Origin: Sulfitobacter sp. M05
Lineage (GTDB): Bacteria > Pseudomonadota > Alphaproteobacteria > Rhodobacterales > Rhodobacteraceae
DNA length: 64,000 nt
Direction of reading: 5' to 3'
Assembly (NCBI RefSeq): GCF_029285175.1
Contig: NZ_JABEDH010000001.1
Coordinates: 1,364,001-1,428,000 of the forward strand
Part shown: piece by piece, positions 10,166 to 20,275 of the stretch
How positions within the stretch are numbered: position 1 is the first letter of the stretch
Layout of the letters: each line of letters opens with the position of its first letter
Translations under genes and position numbers: made by a program
Notes under the pieces: generated by a model
What the model saw: only the letters and a program-made list of their open reading frames with translations
The model's database searches: none
Told to the model about the DNA's origin: nothing

Positions 10166-11089
10166 ATGACACAACTCCCCGAAATTACCTATAAAAGCTG
10201 GCTGATGGTTGCCACGCTTGGCTTTGTTTGGGGTGGAACATTTCTGGTCACCGAAGTTGCGCTGACCGGTATGACACCCTTTTGGATTGCCAGCGCCCGC
10301 ATCGGGTTTGCAGCCATCGTGATGACAGTAATCTGGGCGATACGCGGGTTTGCATTATTTACCTCGCGCCCGTCGCGGGCCGATCTGGTCATCCTGGTTG
10401 TGATCAGCGGATTAAGTGGCGCAATCCCCTTTGCCTTGCTGGCCTGGGGCCAACAACATGTCACATCAGGCTTTGCGGGGGTGTCGATGGCATCATCCGC
10501 CTTGATTATTCTGCCCATGGCACATTTTTTGGTGCCGGGCGAACGCATGACATGGCGGCGGGTGCTGGGCTTTATCATCGGCTTTTTCGGTGTTGCCCTA
10601 TTGATCGGCGGTCAAGCCTTTGAAAGCACCGGTGAATCCTTAGAGGCCGCGGGCCGGGTTGCCTGTGTTGGGGCGGCCAGTTGCTACGCGCTCAGTTCTA
10701 TCCTGATGCGCCGCCTGCCGGCGGTCGACACCATCGGCCTCTCTACGGTCTTGCTGCTGATCGGATCCGTTTACAGTCTGCCCTTTGCCCTGATCGCAGA
10801 AGGTATTCCATCAATGCCCACCGGCAATACGCTGATTGTACTGGCTTTTCTGGGGCTTGTCCCGACAGCGGGAGCAAACCTTCTGCGGGTTCTGGTGGTG
10901 CGCAGTGCCGGTCCGGTATTTATGAGCCTGGTCAACTATCAGGTGCCGGTCTGGTCCGTGGTGCTGGGCGCATTGATCCTGTCAGAACCCCTGCCGCCTG
11001 CCTTGCTCTATGGGATGGGACTGATTTTGGCCGGTGTCGGGTTAAGCCAATATGGCGCCCTCAGCAGGTTGTTTCGCGCGAAATCGTAA
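10166..11089 (+). CDS. DMT superfamily (EamA) transporter
   Basis: A 307-residue inner-membrane protein with about ten hydrophobic helices arranged as two EamA repeats, the usual RhaT/YdcZ-like metabolite exporter fold. The first repeat contains WGGTFLVTEVALTGMTPFWIASARIGFAA and the second ends in the VNYQVPVWSVVLGALILSEPLPP block typical of the family. The substrate is unknown; amino acids or other small metabolites are common in the family. It stands alone between ilvC and the convergent glmM. Confidence 0.88.
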   Translation: MTQLPEITYKSWLMVATLGFVWGGTFLVTEVALTGMTPFWIASARIGFAAIVMTVIWAIRGFALFTSRPSRADLVILVVISGLSGAIPFALLAWGQQHVTSGFAGVSMASSALIILPMAHFLVPGERMTWRRVLGFIIGFFGVALLIGGQAFESTGESLEAAGRVACVGAASCYALSSILMRRLPAVDTIGLSTVLLLIGSVYSLPFALIAEGIPSMPTGNTLIVLAFLGLVPTAGANLLRVLVVRSAGPVFMSLVNYQVPVWSVVLGALILSEPLPPALLYGMGLILAGVGLSQYGALSRLFRAKS

Positions 11090-11144
11090 CAGGTTCTGCC
11101 CGCCCAAAGGGACAGACAGGTTAACGCAGGTACGTCTCTCCCGC

Positions 11145-12488
11145 TTATTTGACCGCCTGCGCAACGGCCTCTGCCACATGATCAACGGCCTGTGTCATCA
11201 ATCCAGCATCTTCGTGTTCCGCCATCACCCGTACCAAAGGTTCGGTGCCCGACTTGCGGATCAACAACCGTCCACCACCAGACAGATCGGCCTCGGCCTG
11301 TTTGATTGCCGCAATCACCTGGGGCGCTTCCAATGGTGTCTGCCCCACGTCGAAACGCACGTTCTTTAGCAACTGTGGCACTTTTTCGAACTGATGCATC
11401 AATTCCGATGCCGGCTTGGCAGAGCGCACCATTTCCGCCAGAAACTGCAACCCAGCCATCAGCCCGTCGCCGGTGGTGGCATGATCGGTCATCACAATAT
11501 GGCCGGATTGTTCCCCACCAAGGTTGTAACCGCCCTGCCGCATCCGCTCGACCACATAACGGTCGCCAACATTGGTACGTTCCAGACGCAACCCGCGCCC
11601 GTTCAGGAAGTTCTCAAGGCCCAGATTGCTCATCACCGTGGCAACCAATGCGCCACCCTTGAGCCGGTCCTCTTCGGCCCAGCGTGCCGCCATCAGCGCC
11701 ATAAACTGGTCCCCGTCCCCGACCTGACCCTTTTCATCAATCAGAATCACCCGGTCTGCATCGCCATCCAGACAGATGCCAACATCCGCCCCATGCGCCA
11801 CCACCATTTCAGCGGCGGCCTGAGGGTGGGTCGATCCGCAGCCCTCGTTGATATTCAATCCGTTGGGTGCAACCCCCATCGGGATCACATCCGCCCCCAG
11901 TTCCCAAAGCGTCATGGGCGCAACATGGTGCGCGGCCCCATTGGCGCAATCAATCACCACCTTCAGCCCATCCAGCCGCATACGCCGTGGAAAGGAGGAT
12001 TTCACCCGCTCGATATAACGGAACCGGCTGTCATCAATCCGCTTGGCGCGGCCAATCTCGATCGCCGGGGCAAGATCAACACCAGAGGCGACAAGTGCCT
12101 CAATCTCTCCCTCAGCCTCGTCTGACAGCTTGAAGCCATCAGGGCCAAAAAACTTGATCCCATTGTCATGGGCCGGATTATGACTGGCAGAGATCATCAC
12201 CCCCAGATCGGCGCGCATCGAGCGTGTAAGCAATCCGACCGCCGGTGTCGGTACCGGCCCCAGCAACAACACGTTCATGCCTGTGCTGGTCAAACCCGCT
12301 GTCAGCGCGTTTTCAAACATATACCCCGACAGCCGCGTATCTTTGCCGATCACGACACGATGCACAGCAGAGCCGTCGTTGCGAAAATACCGCCCCACAG
12401 CCGCGCCGATGCGCAATGCCATATCAGGGGTCATCGGGTGAATATTGGCCGTGCCACGCACGCCATCTGTTCCAAAAAGTGTACTCAT
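11145..12488 (-). CDS. glmM: Phosphoglucosamine mutase
   Basis: Converts glucosamine-6-phosphate to glucosamine-1-phosphate on the path to UDP-GlcNAc for peptidoglycan and lipopolysaccharide. The start [12 protein letters not shown] is diagnostic. The phosphoserine loop is [18 protein letters not shown] (about residue 100), the Mg site is DGDADR and the C-terminal phosphate loop is [14 protein letters not shown]. With the ATG at 12488 the protein has 447 residues, normal for GlmM; it overlaps the folP stop as ATGA. Its place after folP is the same as in E. coli and many proteobacteria. Confidence 0.96.
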   Translation of the reverse strand: MSTLFGTDGVRGTANIHPMTPDMALRIGAAVGRYFRNDGSAVHRVVIGKDTRLSGYMFENALTAGLTSTGMNVLLLGPVPTPAVGLLTRSMRADLGVMISASHNPAHDNGIKFFGPDGFKLSDEAEGEIEALVASGVDLAPAIEIGRAKRIDDSRFRYIERVKSSFPRRMRLDGLKVVIDCANGAAHHVAPMTLWELGADVIPMGVAPNGLNINEGCGSTHPQAAAEMVVAHGADVGICLDGDADRVILIDEKGQVGDGDQFMALMAARWAEEDRLKGGALVATVMSNLGLENFLNGRGLRLERTNVGDRYVVERMRQGGYNLGGEQSGHIVMTDHATTGDGLMAGLQFLAEMVRSAKPASELMHQFEKVPQLLKNVRFDVGQTPLEAPQVIAAIKQAEADLSGGGRLLIRKSGTEPLVRVMAEHEDAGLMTQAVDHVAEAVAQAVK

Positions 12489-13510
12489 ACCTGTCTTCCT
12501 GCCATGGCAGCCCGCCATAATGCAATTGCCTGTACCGTCTGAGGCACATCATGCACCCGCAAAATCTGGACGCCATGGGAAAGAGCGGCCAAAGCGACCC
12601 CCAAACTGCCCGACACGCGGGCATCCGCCTGATCTGTTTGCGAAATCGTGCCGACAAACCGTTTACGCGATGCCCCCAACAAGACCGGAACGCCAAGGCT
12701 GTGGAAAAGCCCGAGCCGCGCAAGGATTGTCAGGTTATGTTCCAGCGTTTTGCCAAATCCGATGCCCGGATCGGCGATGATCCGGTTTCGAGCGATGCCC
12801 AACGCCACCAACGTATCAATCTGCCGCTCAAGGAAGTCATAGACATCCAGAAGGACGTTATCATATTGCGGATCAACCTGCATCGTGGCGGGATCGCCCA
12901 AGGCGTGCATCACACAAACCGGAACATTCTGTTGTGCCGCCAAGGGTGTCAGCGCCGCGTCATAAGTGAACCCCGACACGTCATTAATCAGCCCCGCCCC
13001 CGCCTTCAGGGCCGCCTGTGCCACCGCCGCCTTGCGCGTATCGACCGAGACCAGCGTTTTCACACCTGCGCGGCGCAAGCCGCTGATCACCGGCACAACG
13101 CGGCCAATCTCTGCGTCAATCGCCACGGTTTCTGCCCCCGGACGGGTGGATTCCCCGCCGACATCCAGCAGATCGACACCGGCGTCCCGCATGACCTGTC
13201 CGGCCCGTACCGCATCCGCCGCTGCCGCATGTAGCCCGCCGTCAGAAAAACTGTCCGGTGTCGCGTTCAGGATACCCATTACACGCGGCGCAGCCATGGA
13301 AAGCCCGCCAATATCCGAGCGTGGCGCGGCCAGACGCTCGATCACATCCGCCGGTGCCTCGGTCATCGGGATCACCGTAGGAATGCGTCCACGTGCCAGA
13401 ACTTCGAGGTGGGTAAACCACCCCCATCCGCCGGCCAATGCCAACCCGCCCGCCGGACGCCCCGGTCCGGTCTGAACAAGCGGGCGGTAATATTCGGCGG
13501 CCCCGGTCAC
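12485..13510 (-). CDS. folP: Dihydropteroate synthase
   Basis: Condenses p-aminobenzoate with 6-hydroxymethyl-7,8-dihydropterin diphosphate in folate synthesis, and is the target of sulfonamides. The TIM-barrel motifs are all present: [15 protein letters not shown] at about residue 78, [11 protein letters not shown] and [13 protein letters not shown]. At 341 residues it is about 60 longer than the E. coli enzyme; the extra part is an N-terminal region (about 1-70) with no motif I recognise, as seen in other Rhodobacterales. It overlaps the neighbouring genes on both sides by ATGA, so folB-folP-glmM is a tightly coupled unit. Confidence 0.94.
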   Translation of the reverse strand: MTGAAEYYRPLVQTGPGRPAGGLALAGGWGWFTHLEVLARGRIPTVIPMTEAPADVIERLAAPRSDIGGLSMAAPRVMGILNATPDSFSDGGLHAAAADAVRAGQVMRDAGVDLLDVGGESTRPGAETVAIDAEIGRVVPVISGLRRAGVKTLVSVDTRKAAVAQAALKAGAGLINDVSGFTYDAALTPLAAQQNVPVCVMHALGDPATMQVDPQYDNVLLDVYDFLERQIDTLVALGIARNRIIADPGIGFGKTLEHNLTILARLGLFHSLGVPVLLGASRKRFVGTISQTDQADARVSGSLGVALAALSHGVQILRVHDVPQTVQAIALWRAAMAGRQV

Positions 13511-14442
13511 AGCTGCGCCTGTGTCACATCCATGACCCGAAGCGGCACAGAGCTGTCGCCCGGTCCTTCGGCCCCGACCACCAACATCTCCTGCGCATCA
13601 AAACTGGCTGCGAACCATGCCGCCAATGCCACCGCATCATGAGGCTGCGCTGAAGGTGTATCCACCGCATCCAGCACGATCTTGGACGGGGCCCAAACGC
13701 AGGTCTGACCGTTTTTCATGGCCCAATCCAGTTCTGTGCGGGTTTCCACCACCACACAACGGTCATCCTTGGACGCCAATACCCAAGCGTTTTGTTCGAT
13801 CGCCAGCAGGTCAATGCGCCGTTGCGCCATTTTATGAGGCAGGTTCGGTGCCGGCGTCTCGGGGGCGCCAACGCAAAGGATCAGGGGGCGGCCCTGTGCT
13901 TCCAACTGGTCCAGCCACCCCTTAAGATGAGGCGACGCAATCGCGGCATTGCTCAGGTACACTAATTCCGGCTGTGGTGCTTCTTCTGCATCCAGCTCCA
14001 CAGCCACCTCGCCGGCCCGTGTGCGCACAATTTCCACACCCAATGCACCGGGGCCACGGTCCAGTTTTTCGATCCGGACAAACACCCGCATCGCCTGTGG
14101 TTCCAGTAAAATACGTTCAGCAACCCGCCCGGCCAGCGTTTCCAGCAAGGCCAGACGTTCAACAGCCAGTTCAGCTGCAATCGCCTCGGTTACGCGGTCA
14201 TAGCTGAGGATACGGTCAACATCGTCGTCAATCGGGCCGGTGAGCGGGCGCACTTCAACGACAACATTGAAACAAATGCGTTGGGTGACGCCCCGTTCGG
14301 CCTGAAATGCGCCGATCTCGACCTCTACGGTATGGTCGCGCAGGGAAATCCGGTCAAGCGGATCACTACCGGACAGGGTTTCGGACATCGCATCAGCCCG
14401 TTCGGACGGATGGGCAAAGGCCAGTCGGACTTCGTTCGGCAT
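13507..14442 (-). CDS. folB: Dihydroneopterin aldolase fused to an amino-acid-kinase-like domain
   Basis: A 311-residue protein. The N-terminal third (about 30-145) is a FolB/DHNA domain (ISLRDHTVEVEIGAFQAERG, then LALLETLAGRVAERIL and VFVRIEKLDRGPGALGVEIVR), the enzyme that makes hydroxymethyl-dihydropterin for FolP. The remaining 150 residues resemble the uridylate/amino-acid kinase fold: HKMAQRRIDLLAIEQNAWVL in the middle, and a VWAPSKIVL stretch followed by a PHDAVALAAWFA pattern near the end. The glycine-rich nucleotide motifs expected there (KxGGS, PGGG) are missing, so kinase activity is unlikely. The ATG at 14442 is preceded by AAGAGGTG; the frame extends upstream without family similarity. 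Confidence 0.85.
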   Translation of the reverse strand: MPNEVRLAFAHPSERADAMSETLSGSDPLDRISLRDHTVEVEIGAFQAERGVTQRICFNVVVEVRPLTGPIDDDVDRILSYDRVTEAIAAELAVERLALLETLAGRVAERILLEPQAMRVFVRIEKLDRGPGALGVEIVRTRAGEVAVELDAEEAPQPELVYLSNAAIASPHLKGWLDQLEAQGRPLILCVGAPETPAPNLPHKMAQRRIDLLAIEQNAWVLASKDDRCVVVETRTELDWAMKNGQTCVWAPSKIVLDAVDTPSAQPHDAVALAAWFAASFDAQEMLVVGAEGPGDSSVPLRVMDVTQAQL

Positions 14443-14536
14443 GGGGCACCTCTTGGTGATGGATCGTTTCCAACCATCTAGCGATCCTGTCGCCCGAGTG
14501 ACAGTCCGGTTTCCGGCACGCCAGCACCAAAATCCG

Positions 14537-15178
14537 TCAGTTGGACGCGGTACGCCAAGTATGACGGTAAAACAGATGTACGCCAATCTTTGCAGTTCGG
14601 GTATATACGCGGGCCCAACGCGGATTCACCGCTGTTGTGTGGTAATGGGTGGCCCCTTTGGTCAGCGCCGGCACCTTGCCATCCATCATATAGCGGGCAA
14701 CCTTGCCGGCACGGGCATAGGCGCGTGGTTCGGAGATGACTTCGGCATGACCGTCACAGGTATAGGTGAACTGGCATTGGTACTTTTTGCCTGTGCCCTG
14801 ATTGATAACCCCACAAAGAGACCCCGGGAAGCGCCCACTCTTAACCCGGTTCATGATCACCTCGGCCACTGCGAACTGCCCTTTGACGGTCTCACCGCGC
14901 GCTTCGAAGTAAAGGGCTTCTGTCAGGCAGCGCCACTGGGCCGACCCGCTGGCCTTTGGCTGGCTGTCGATCCAGCTGCGCGTCAGTTTTACCCCGCCTT
15001 TTGCCGCGGCAGGCTGTACCAATAGTTCATTCAGCCGGTCCTTACCGGTCGCTTTCAGCCCCGTCTGTTCAACACGGGCCAGTTCCTTTGCTTTGTCGGA
15101 AGATGCCGAGGCCCCCACCGGAACGAAGGTCAGCGCGCCCAAAAACAGGGCAATGAACAATTGGCGAATAGGCAGCAT
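14537..15178 (-). CDS. SleB-type cell wall hydrolase
   Basis: A 213-residue exported protein. An N-terminal signal sequence (LPIRQLFIALFLGALTF, then VGASA) is followed by a linker and, from about residue 80, a Hydrolase_2/SleB domain with the catalytic-region signature ALYFEARGE followed by VAEVIMNRVKSGRFP, then CQFTYTCDG and the GATHYHTT block. Members cut peptidoglycan glycan strands; in non-sporeformers they act in wall remodelling. The start at MLPIRQ gives the cleanest signal peptide; an ATG eight codons upstream (15202) is the alternative. Confidence 0.85.
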   Translation of the reverse strand: MLPIRQLFIALFLGALTFVPVGASASSDKAKELARVEQTGLKATGKDRLNELLVQPAAAKGGVKLTRSWIDSQPKASGSAQWRCLTEALYFEARGETVKGQFAVAEVIMNRVKSGRFPGSLCGVINQGTGKKYQCQFTYTCDGHAEVISEPRAYARAGKVARYMMDGKVPALTKGATHYHTTAVNPRWARVYTRTAKIGVHLFYRHTWRTASN

Positions 15179-15308
15179 GAGGGGTCTCACAGGTCGTTTC
15201 AATTGGGTCAGCGCTTAGCATAATTCCCAAAATGGTAAAGGATGCCGACAATTCCCCGCTTGCATACCCCCTAACCACTACACTCTGTGGCAAAAACCCG
15301 CCAGTTTC

Positions 15309-17876
15309 CTACCCTATCTTGTGTTTTATTGCGAGCTGTGCCGCGGCTAATCGCGCAACCGGAACGCGAAAAGGTGAACAGGAAACATAGTCAAATCCCG
15401 CATCGCGGCAAAATGCGATTGATTCGGGATTGCCGCCATGTTCCCCACAAAGCGAAATTGTGATGCCCGGTTGCGCCGCGCGCCCGCGTTCTGCGCCCAG
15501 TTTGAGCAGCTCGCCCACACCCTGCGTATCCAGCATATGGAAAGGATCTTCGTCAAACACCTCCTGCTGCACGTAATCCGACATGAACCGCCCCGCATCA
15601 TCACGCGAAAGACCATAGGTCATCTGGGTCAAATCATTGGTGCCAAAACTGAGGAAGGCACAATGCGGCGCAATCTCGCCGGCCATCAGCGCCGCGCGCG
15701 GGGTCTCTACCATAATACCCAGACGGTATTCAAAACTGCTGTCCTGTTCGGTCCGCACCGCAGCGGCCACCGCATCAATGGCGGTCTTGACCAATTCAAC
15801 CTCGCGTCGCGCAGACACCAGCGGGATCATGATTTCCGGAACCACCGGCTCGCCACCGCGACTGACCTCGACCGTGGCCTCAAAAATTGCCCGTGCCTGC
15901 ATCTCGTAAATTTCGGGCACCGTGACACCCAAACGCACGCCGCGCAGGCCCAGCATCGGGTTATACTCTGACATCGCTTCGATCCGCCGGGTGACGTCCG
16001 ACAGCGGCAGGTTCAACGCATCAGCAAGTTCGCGCTGTCCGGCTTTGTGCATCGGCAGGAATTCGTGCAGTGGCGGATCAAACAGGCGGATGCACACCGA
16101 CTGGCCCTGCATAATGCGAAACAATTCTTTGAAATCATCACGCTGCATCGGCAACAGGCGCTCCAGCACCGCGCGCCGGTCCTTGCCGGTCTCGGCAAAG
16201 ATCATTTCGCGCATCACCGTCAGACGCCCCGCCTCAAAGAACATATGTTCGGTGCGACACAGCCCAATACCGTGGGCATTAAAGTTGCGCGCCGTCTGCG
16301 CATCCGCGGGCGTATCAGCATTGGCCCGCACACCGATATCAGCCACATCTTCGGCCCAGCCCATCAACCTTGTGAAATTCTCGTCCAGCGCGGCTTCGAT
16401 CATCTGGGCCTGACCGGCAAGAATAGTGCCGCTTGATCCATCCAACGTGATCTCGTCCCCTTCGCCAAACACCCGACCGTCCTGCGTTGTCATCTGCTTT
16501 TTGCGCAGATTGAACTTGATATCAGACACACCAACCACGCAGGGCAGACCAAGACCGCGCCCGATAACGGCAGCATGGCTGGTCACACCGCCGCGCTCGG
16601 TCAGGACACCGGCAGCCGCGTGCATCCCGCGAATATCCTCGGGCGAGGTTTCGCGCCGGATCAGAATACAGGCCTCTCCACGCGCGGCTGATGCCTGTGC
16701 CTCACTGGCGGAAAAGACAATCTTGCCGGTCGCAGCCCCCGGGCTGGCAGCAATGCCACGGCCAATCTCGTCCCGTTTGAAGCGCGGATCAATCTGGCGG
16801 TGCAACAGTTCGGTCAAGGTGCGCGGTTCAACCCGCATCAATGCCTCTTCGCGCGGGATAATCCCCTCATCCGCAAGGGCCACGGCAATCTTCACCGCCG
16901 CCCGTGAAGAACGCGCGACAACAACTCCATCCAGAATATGCAGCTTGCCATCCTGAATGACAAATTCGACCTGCATTTCCGCCCGCAGCTTGCGCCGCAT
17001 CAGCGCGGCATGTTCTGTCAGTTCTTGAAACGCCTCTGGTGCCAGTTCCTCCAGTGAGGGGCCGCGCGGATCGCGGGTCAGGTACAGGCTGCCTGCATCG
17101 GACGCGAGGGCATCACGCCCCTGTGACTGGCTTAGATAGCGGCCGGTGATCTGGCGCAGCCCCGTGTCGGAATCAACCAGTTGCAACACACCGGACCCGC
17201 ATTGCCCGGTGCCCACACCAAAGGCCATTTCCTGCACCACAAGGCCCAGCCCCGCATCCGCAGGCGCCCCCTTGGCCTGACGCAACAAACGTGCCGATGT
17301 GCCATCCCAGGCCCGCGCCATCGACCGCAGCACCGCCGCCAGCTGGACCTCTGGGTCTTGGGGAAATTGTTCTTCGGTTTCAGCCTCATAGGCCCGCAAG
17401 GATTGGGTCAGTGCGGCCCGCCCGTCGCCGGACACCTCGTCAAACATATCAGGGTCAAGGCGCGCGACATTGATCGCGTAGCCCTGCACAAACCGCGTAT
17501 AGAGCGCCGCAGCAGATTCTTCGCCAATGCTGCCACACAGCTCTTCGAAACGGGTGTCATTGATCCCGATGTTCAGTACTGCCCCCGGCCCGCCCCAATC
17601 GGGATCCTGACTTGACGGGCGCACACACATCAACGCGCCTTTTGGCATCTCGGCGACAACACTTGCGACATCGGGCATCTCGCCCTTGGCGATTTTCTGC
17701 ACCGCATCAAAGGACACAGCCACCGTGCGCGGTACCGGCAGATCAAGCCGCACCAGACGCTGCAGGCATTTCGCCCGCCCGCCATGGGTGTGGTTTGCAA
17801 TCGGCCCGGTCGCGGTGACCAATGTGGTGTCTGGATTATTCTGCACTGCGGCACCCCTGATGTTCAGGTGCAGCAT
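15309..17876 (-). CDS. Pyruvate, phosphate dikinase-type PEP-utilising enzyme
   Basis: An 855-residue multidomain enzyme. Order: an ATP-grasp-like N-terminal part (to about 330), the mobile phosphohistidine domain with GGVTSHAAVIGRGLG (about 430), and a PEP/pyruvate-binding barrel (LCRTEHMFFE; LCGEHGGNP, followed by a CSPFRVPVARLAAAQ ending). This is the order of PPDK, which interconverts pyruvate and PEP. The N-terminal motif, however, reads CVRPSSQDPDWGGPGAVLNIG, unlike the usual SVRSGA...PGMMDT of PPDK, so substrate use may differ. The ATG at 17876 lacks a clear ribosome site; a GTG at 17846 (start of QNNPDTT) has AGGGG upstream and may be the real start. Confidence 0.82.
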   Translation of the reverse strand: MLHLNIRGAAVQNNPDTTLVTATGPIANHTHGGRAKCLQRLVRLDLPVPRTVAVSFDAVQKIAKGEMPDVASVVAEMPKGALMCVRPSSQDPDWGGPGAVLNIGINDTRFEELCGSIGEESAAALYTRFVQGYAINVARLDPDMFDEVSGDGRAALTQSLRAYEAETEEQFPQDPEVQLAAVLRSMARAWDGTSARLLRQAKGAPADAGLGLVVQEMAFGVGTGQCGSGVLQLVDSDTGLRQITGRYLSQSQGRDALASDAGSLYLTRDPRGPSLEELAPEAFQELTEHAALMRRKLRAEMQVEFVIQDGKLHILDGVVVARSSRAAVKIAVALADEGIIPREEALMRVEPRTLTELLHRQIDPRFKRDEIGRGIAASPGAATGKIVFSASEAQASAARGEACILIRRETSPEDIRGMHAAAGVLTERGGVTSHAAVIGRGLGLPCVVGVSDIKFNLRKKQMTTQDGRVFGEGDEITLDGSSGTILAGQAQMIEAALDENFTRLMGWAEDVADIGVRANADTPADAQTARNFNAHGIGLCRTEHMFFEAGRLTVMREMIFAETGKDRRAVLERLLPMQRDDFKELFRIMQGQSVCIRLFDPPLHEFLPMHKAGQRELADALNLPLSDVTRRIEAMSEYNPMLGLRGVRLGVTVPEIYEMQARAIFEATVEVSRGGEPVVPEIMIPLVSARREVELVKTAIDAVAAAVRTEQDSSFEYRLGIMVETPRAALMAGEIAPHCAFLSFGTNDLTQMTYGLSRDDAGRFMSDYVQQEVFDEDPFHMLDTQGVGELLKLGAERGRAAQPGITISLCGEHGGNPESIAFCRDAGFDYVSCSPFRVPVARLAAAQLAIKHKIG

Positions 17877-17942
17877 AGGGTTTATGCGATGTCTGGCAAG
17901 GGCGCGCAGCCCCGGATGTCATGCGGGCGTTACAAAAACCGC

Positions 17943-20231
17943 TTAACCATCCACCTTTGTCAAATCAGCGACAGAGGTACAGATCGTGCGGATCCGGCTG
18001 AGCAGGTTCAACCGGTTGCGCCGCACCGTGCCATTGTCGCTGTTCACCTGTACCGCATCAAAGAACGCATCGACCGGCGCGCGCAGGGTGGCCATGGCGG
18101 ACATGGCGGTGGTGAAATCCTGTTTCTCCATGGCGGGGGTGATCACCGCCTCTGCTTCATCCAGTGCCTTAAACAATGCACGCTCTTCGTCGGTTTCGCT
18201 GAACTTCACATCCGCACCATAGGAGTATTCCACCCCGTCGGCTTCCTCGGCCTGTGTCAGAATGTTGTTGGCACGCTTGAAGCCCTGGATCAGGTTTTCA
18301 CCGTCATCGGTTTTGAGGGTTTCCGACAAGGCTTTGGCGCGTTTGACGAGAAGCGTCAGGTCGTCGTTTTGGGGCGTCGCGCCTTCCGGCGCGCCATCAG
18401 GAATACTGATGCAGGCGTCGATGATGTCGTGACGGATGCCTTGGTCTTTGAGATAAACTTTGAGGCGGTCATGGAGGAAGGCGAGGATTTCAAGAAACTG
18501 TGGTGCTTGCGCGATCGGAGTAATATGAGCACTCCACTCAGCGATATCATATGCTACTTCTGTGACCCCATTGTGCGACGGCCCTAAGTATAATTCTGCT
18601 TCTTGATGTGGCCAAGCACTGACGACATATGCGTCACTCTCGTTGTCTTCGTCAGAGCCAATATCGTAGAGTCGATTGTTTCGGTTAAGTTGGTTCAATA
18701 GAAGCCAGTAAGCTTCCTCTATTGCTGATTTAATATCCAAGCTCAACCCGTTAGAGACTGCCAATCGAATAACCCCCAACGCAGCCCGCCGCAGCGCAAA
18801 TGGATCCTTACTCCCCGTCGGCTTCTCGTCAATCGCCCAGAAGCCGGTCAGCTTGTCGATCTTCTCGGCCAGAGCCACGGCCACGGACACCGGTGCGGTT
18901 GGCACGTCATCGGACGGCCCCAAAGGCGCGTAGTGTTCCTGCGCCGCCGCAGCAACCGCATCCGACATGCCCGCAGCAGACGCATAATACCGCCCCATCA
19001 AGCCCTGCAATTCGGGGAATTCATAGACCATTTCAGACGACAGATCGGCCTTGGCCACCTTGGCCGCCGCTTCCGCCTCATCCGCTTCCGCGCCGACCAT
19101 CGGGGCCAATTCGCGGGCCAGCACGGCCATGCGGTTGATCAACTCGGCCTGTGTGCCCAGCTTGTTGTGGAAGGTGACGTTTTCCAGCGCCTTAACCCAC
19201 GTCGCCATGCCGTCCTTGGACTTGGCGACGCGCAGATCGTTCTCCCAAAAGAACTTGGCATCGGCCAAACGCGCTGACAGTACCTTTTCATTTCCCGCCA
19301 AAATTGTCGCGCCATTGTCAGCCGTGGTGCGGTTGGCAACGGTGATGAATTTCTCAATGCGCCCCGTCTTGGGGTTGCGCACGGAAAAGAACTTTTGGTG
19401 CTCTTTCATCGAGGTTTGCAGCACCTCAGCCGGCAGGCCAAGGAAGTCGTCGGCAATATTGCCCATCAGCACAACCGGCCATTCGACCAGCCCGGCCACC
19501 TCGGCCAGCAATCCGGCATCCTCGACCACTTCCATGCCACTGGCAAAGGCGACATTGGTGGCATCGTTCCAAATGGTTTCGCCGCGGGCATCAGCGCGCA
19601 GCACAACATTGGCGCGGGCAAGCTTCGCCTCGTAATCCTCGAAAGACGTGACCTTAATCGCGTCAGGCGCAAGGAATCTATGGCCAAAGGTGGTGTCGCC
19701 AGATGTGATCCCATCCACCTCCAGCGGGACGATCTGCGCGCCATCTTCGGCGGACATCACACAAAGGATAGAGTGCAACGGGCGCACCCATTTCAAACTG
19801 CCGCTGCCCCAGCGCATGGATTTGGGCCAAGGGAAATTGCGGATCGTCTGTTCCAGCACTTCGGCAATGATCTCGGCAGCGGGACGGCCCGGCTTGTTGA
19901 TCTTGGCAAACAGGATTTTGCCCTTGGGTGTGTCGCGTTCCTCAAGCTGGTCGCGGTTCACCCCTGCCCCGCGTAGGAAACCCTCGATGGCTTTTTCCGG
20001 TGCATCGGCCTTGGGGCCTTTGCGTTCCTCGACCACAGCAGGAGAGGCATCCAGCATCCCCTCAACCGTCAATGCCAAACGGCGCGGGGTGCTGAAGGCA
20101 GCGGCAGAGGCATAGGTCAGACCGGCCTCGACCAGACCGTTTGTCACCAGCTTTTGCAAATCCGCAGCGGCACGCGATTGCATACGGGCGGGGATTTCTT
20201 CAGAGAACAGTTCGATCAGCAGGTCAGGCAC
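17943..20231 (-). CDS. glyS: Glycyl-tRNA synthetase beta subunit
   Basis: The beta chain of the tetrameric alpha2-beta2 enzyme, responsible for tRNA recognition. The N-terminal half (MPDLLIELFSEEIPARMQ; HQKFFSVRNPKTG) and the C-terminal anticodon/DALR-like part (FHDRLKVYLKDQGIRHD; MSAMATLRAPVDAFFDAVQVN) are well conserved. At 762 residues it is about 70 longer than the E. coli subunit. The excess lies around residues 486-579, where the DNA (about 18497-18775) is visibly AT-richer than the rest of the gene; the frame stays open throughout. It is the last gene of glyQ - membrane protein - glyS. Confidence 0.95.
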   Translation of the reverse strand: MPDLLIELFSEEIPARMQSRAAADLQKLVTNGLVEAGLTYASAAAFSTPRRLALTVEGMLDASPAVVEERKGPKADAPEKAIEGFLRGAGVNRDQLEERDTPKGKILFAKINKPGRPAAEIIAEVLEQTIRNFPWPKSMRWGSGSLKWVRPLHSILCVMSAEDGAQIVPLEVDGITSGDTTFGHRFLAPDAIKVTSFEDYEAKLARANVVLRADARGETIWNDATNVAFASGMEVVEDAGLLAEVAGLVEWPVVLMGNIADDFLGLPAEVLQTSMKEHQKFFSVRNPKTGRIEKFITVANRTTADNGATILAGNEKVLSARLADAKFFWENDLRVAKSKDGMATWVKALENVTFHNKLGTQAELINRMAVLARELAPMVGAEADEAEAAAKVAKADLSSEMVYEFPELQGLMGRYYASAAGMSDAVAAAAQEHYAPLGPSDDVPTAPVSVAVALAEKIDKLTGFWAIDEKPTGSKDPFALRRAALGVIRLAVSNGLSLDIKSAIEEAYWLLLNQLNRNNRLYDIGSDEDNESDAYVVSAWPHQEAELYLGPSHNGVTEVAYDIAEWSAHITPIAQAPQFLEILAFLHDRLKVYLKDQGIRHDIIDACISIPDGAPEGATPQNDDLTLLVKRAKALSETLKTDDGENLIQGFKRANNILTQAEEADGVEYSYGADVKFSETDEERALFKALDEAEAVITPAMEKQDFTTAMSAMATLRAPVDAFFDAVQVNSDNGTVRRNRLNLLSRIRTICTSVADLTKVDG

Positions 20232-20275
20232 GGGTTTTCCTTAACATCGGGTCGGTGGAAGGGGTCAGGTTCGGA

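Noticed and set aside
13507..14442. A separate kinase gene downstream of folB
   Set aside because: The two domains are in one continuous frame with no internal start signal; it is a fusion.
18356..18587. Possible frameshift in glyS, since composition changes sharply
   Set aside because: The glyS frame stays open across the whole gene and conserved motifs continue on both sides, so it is an in-frame segment, not a frameshift.
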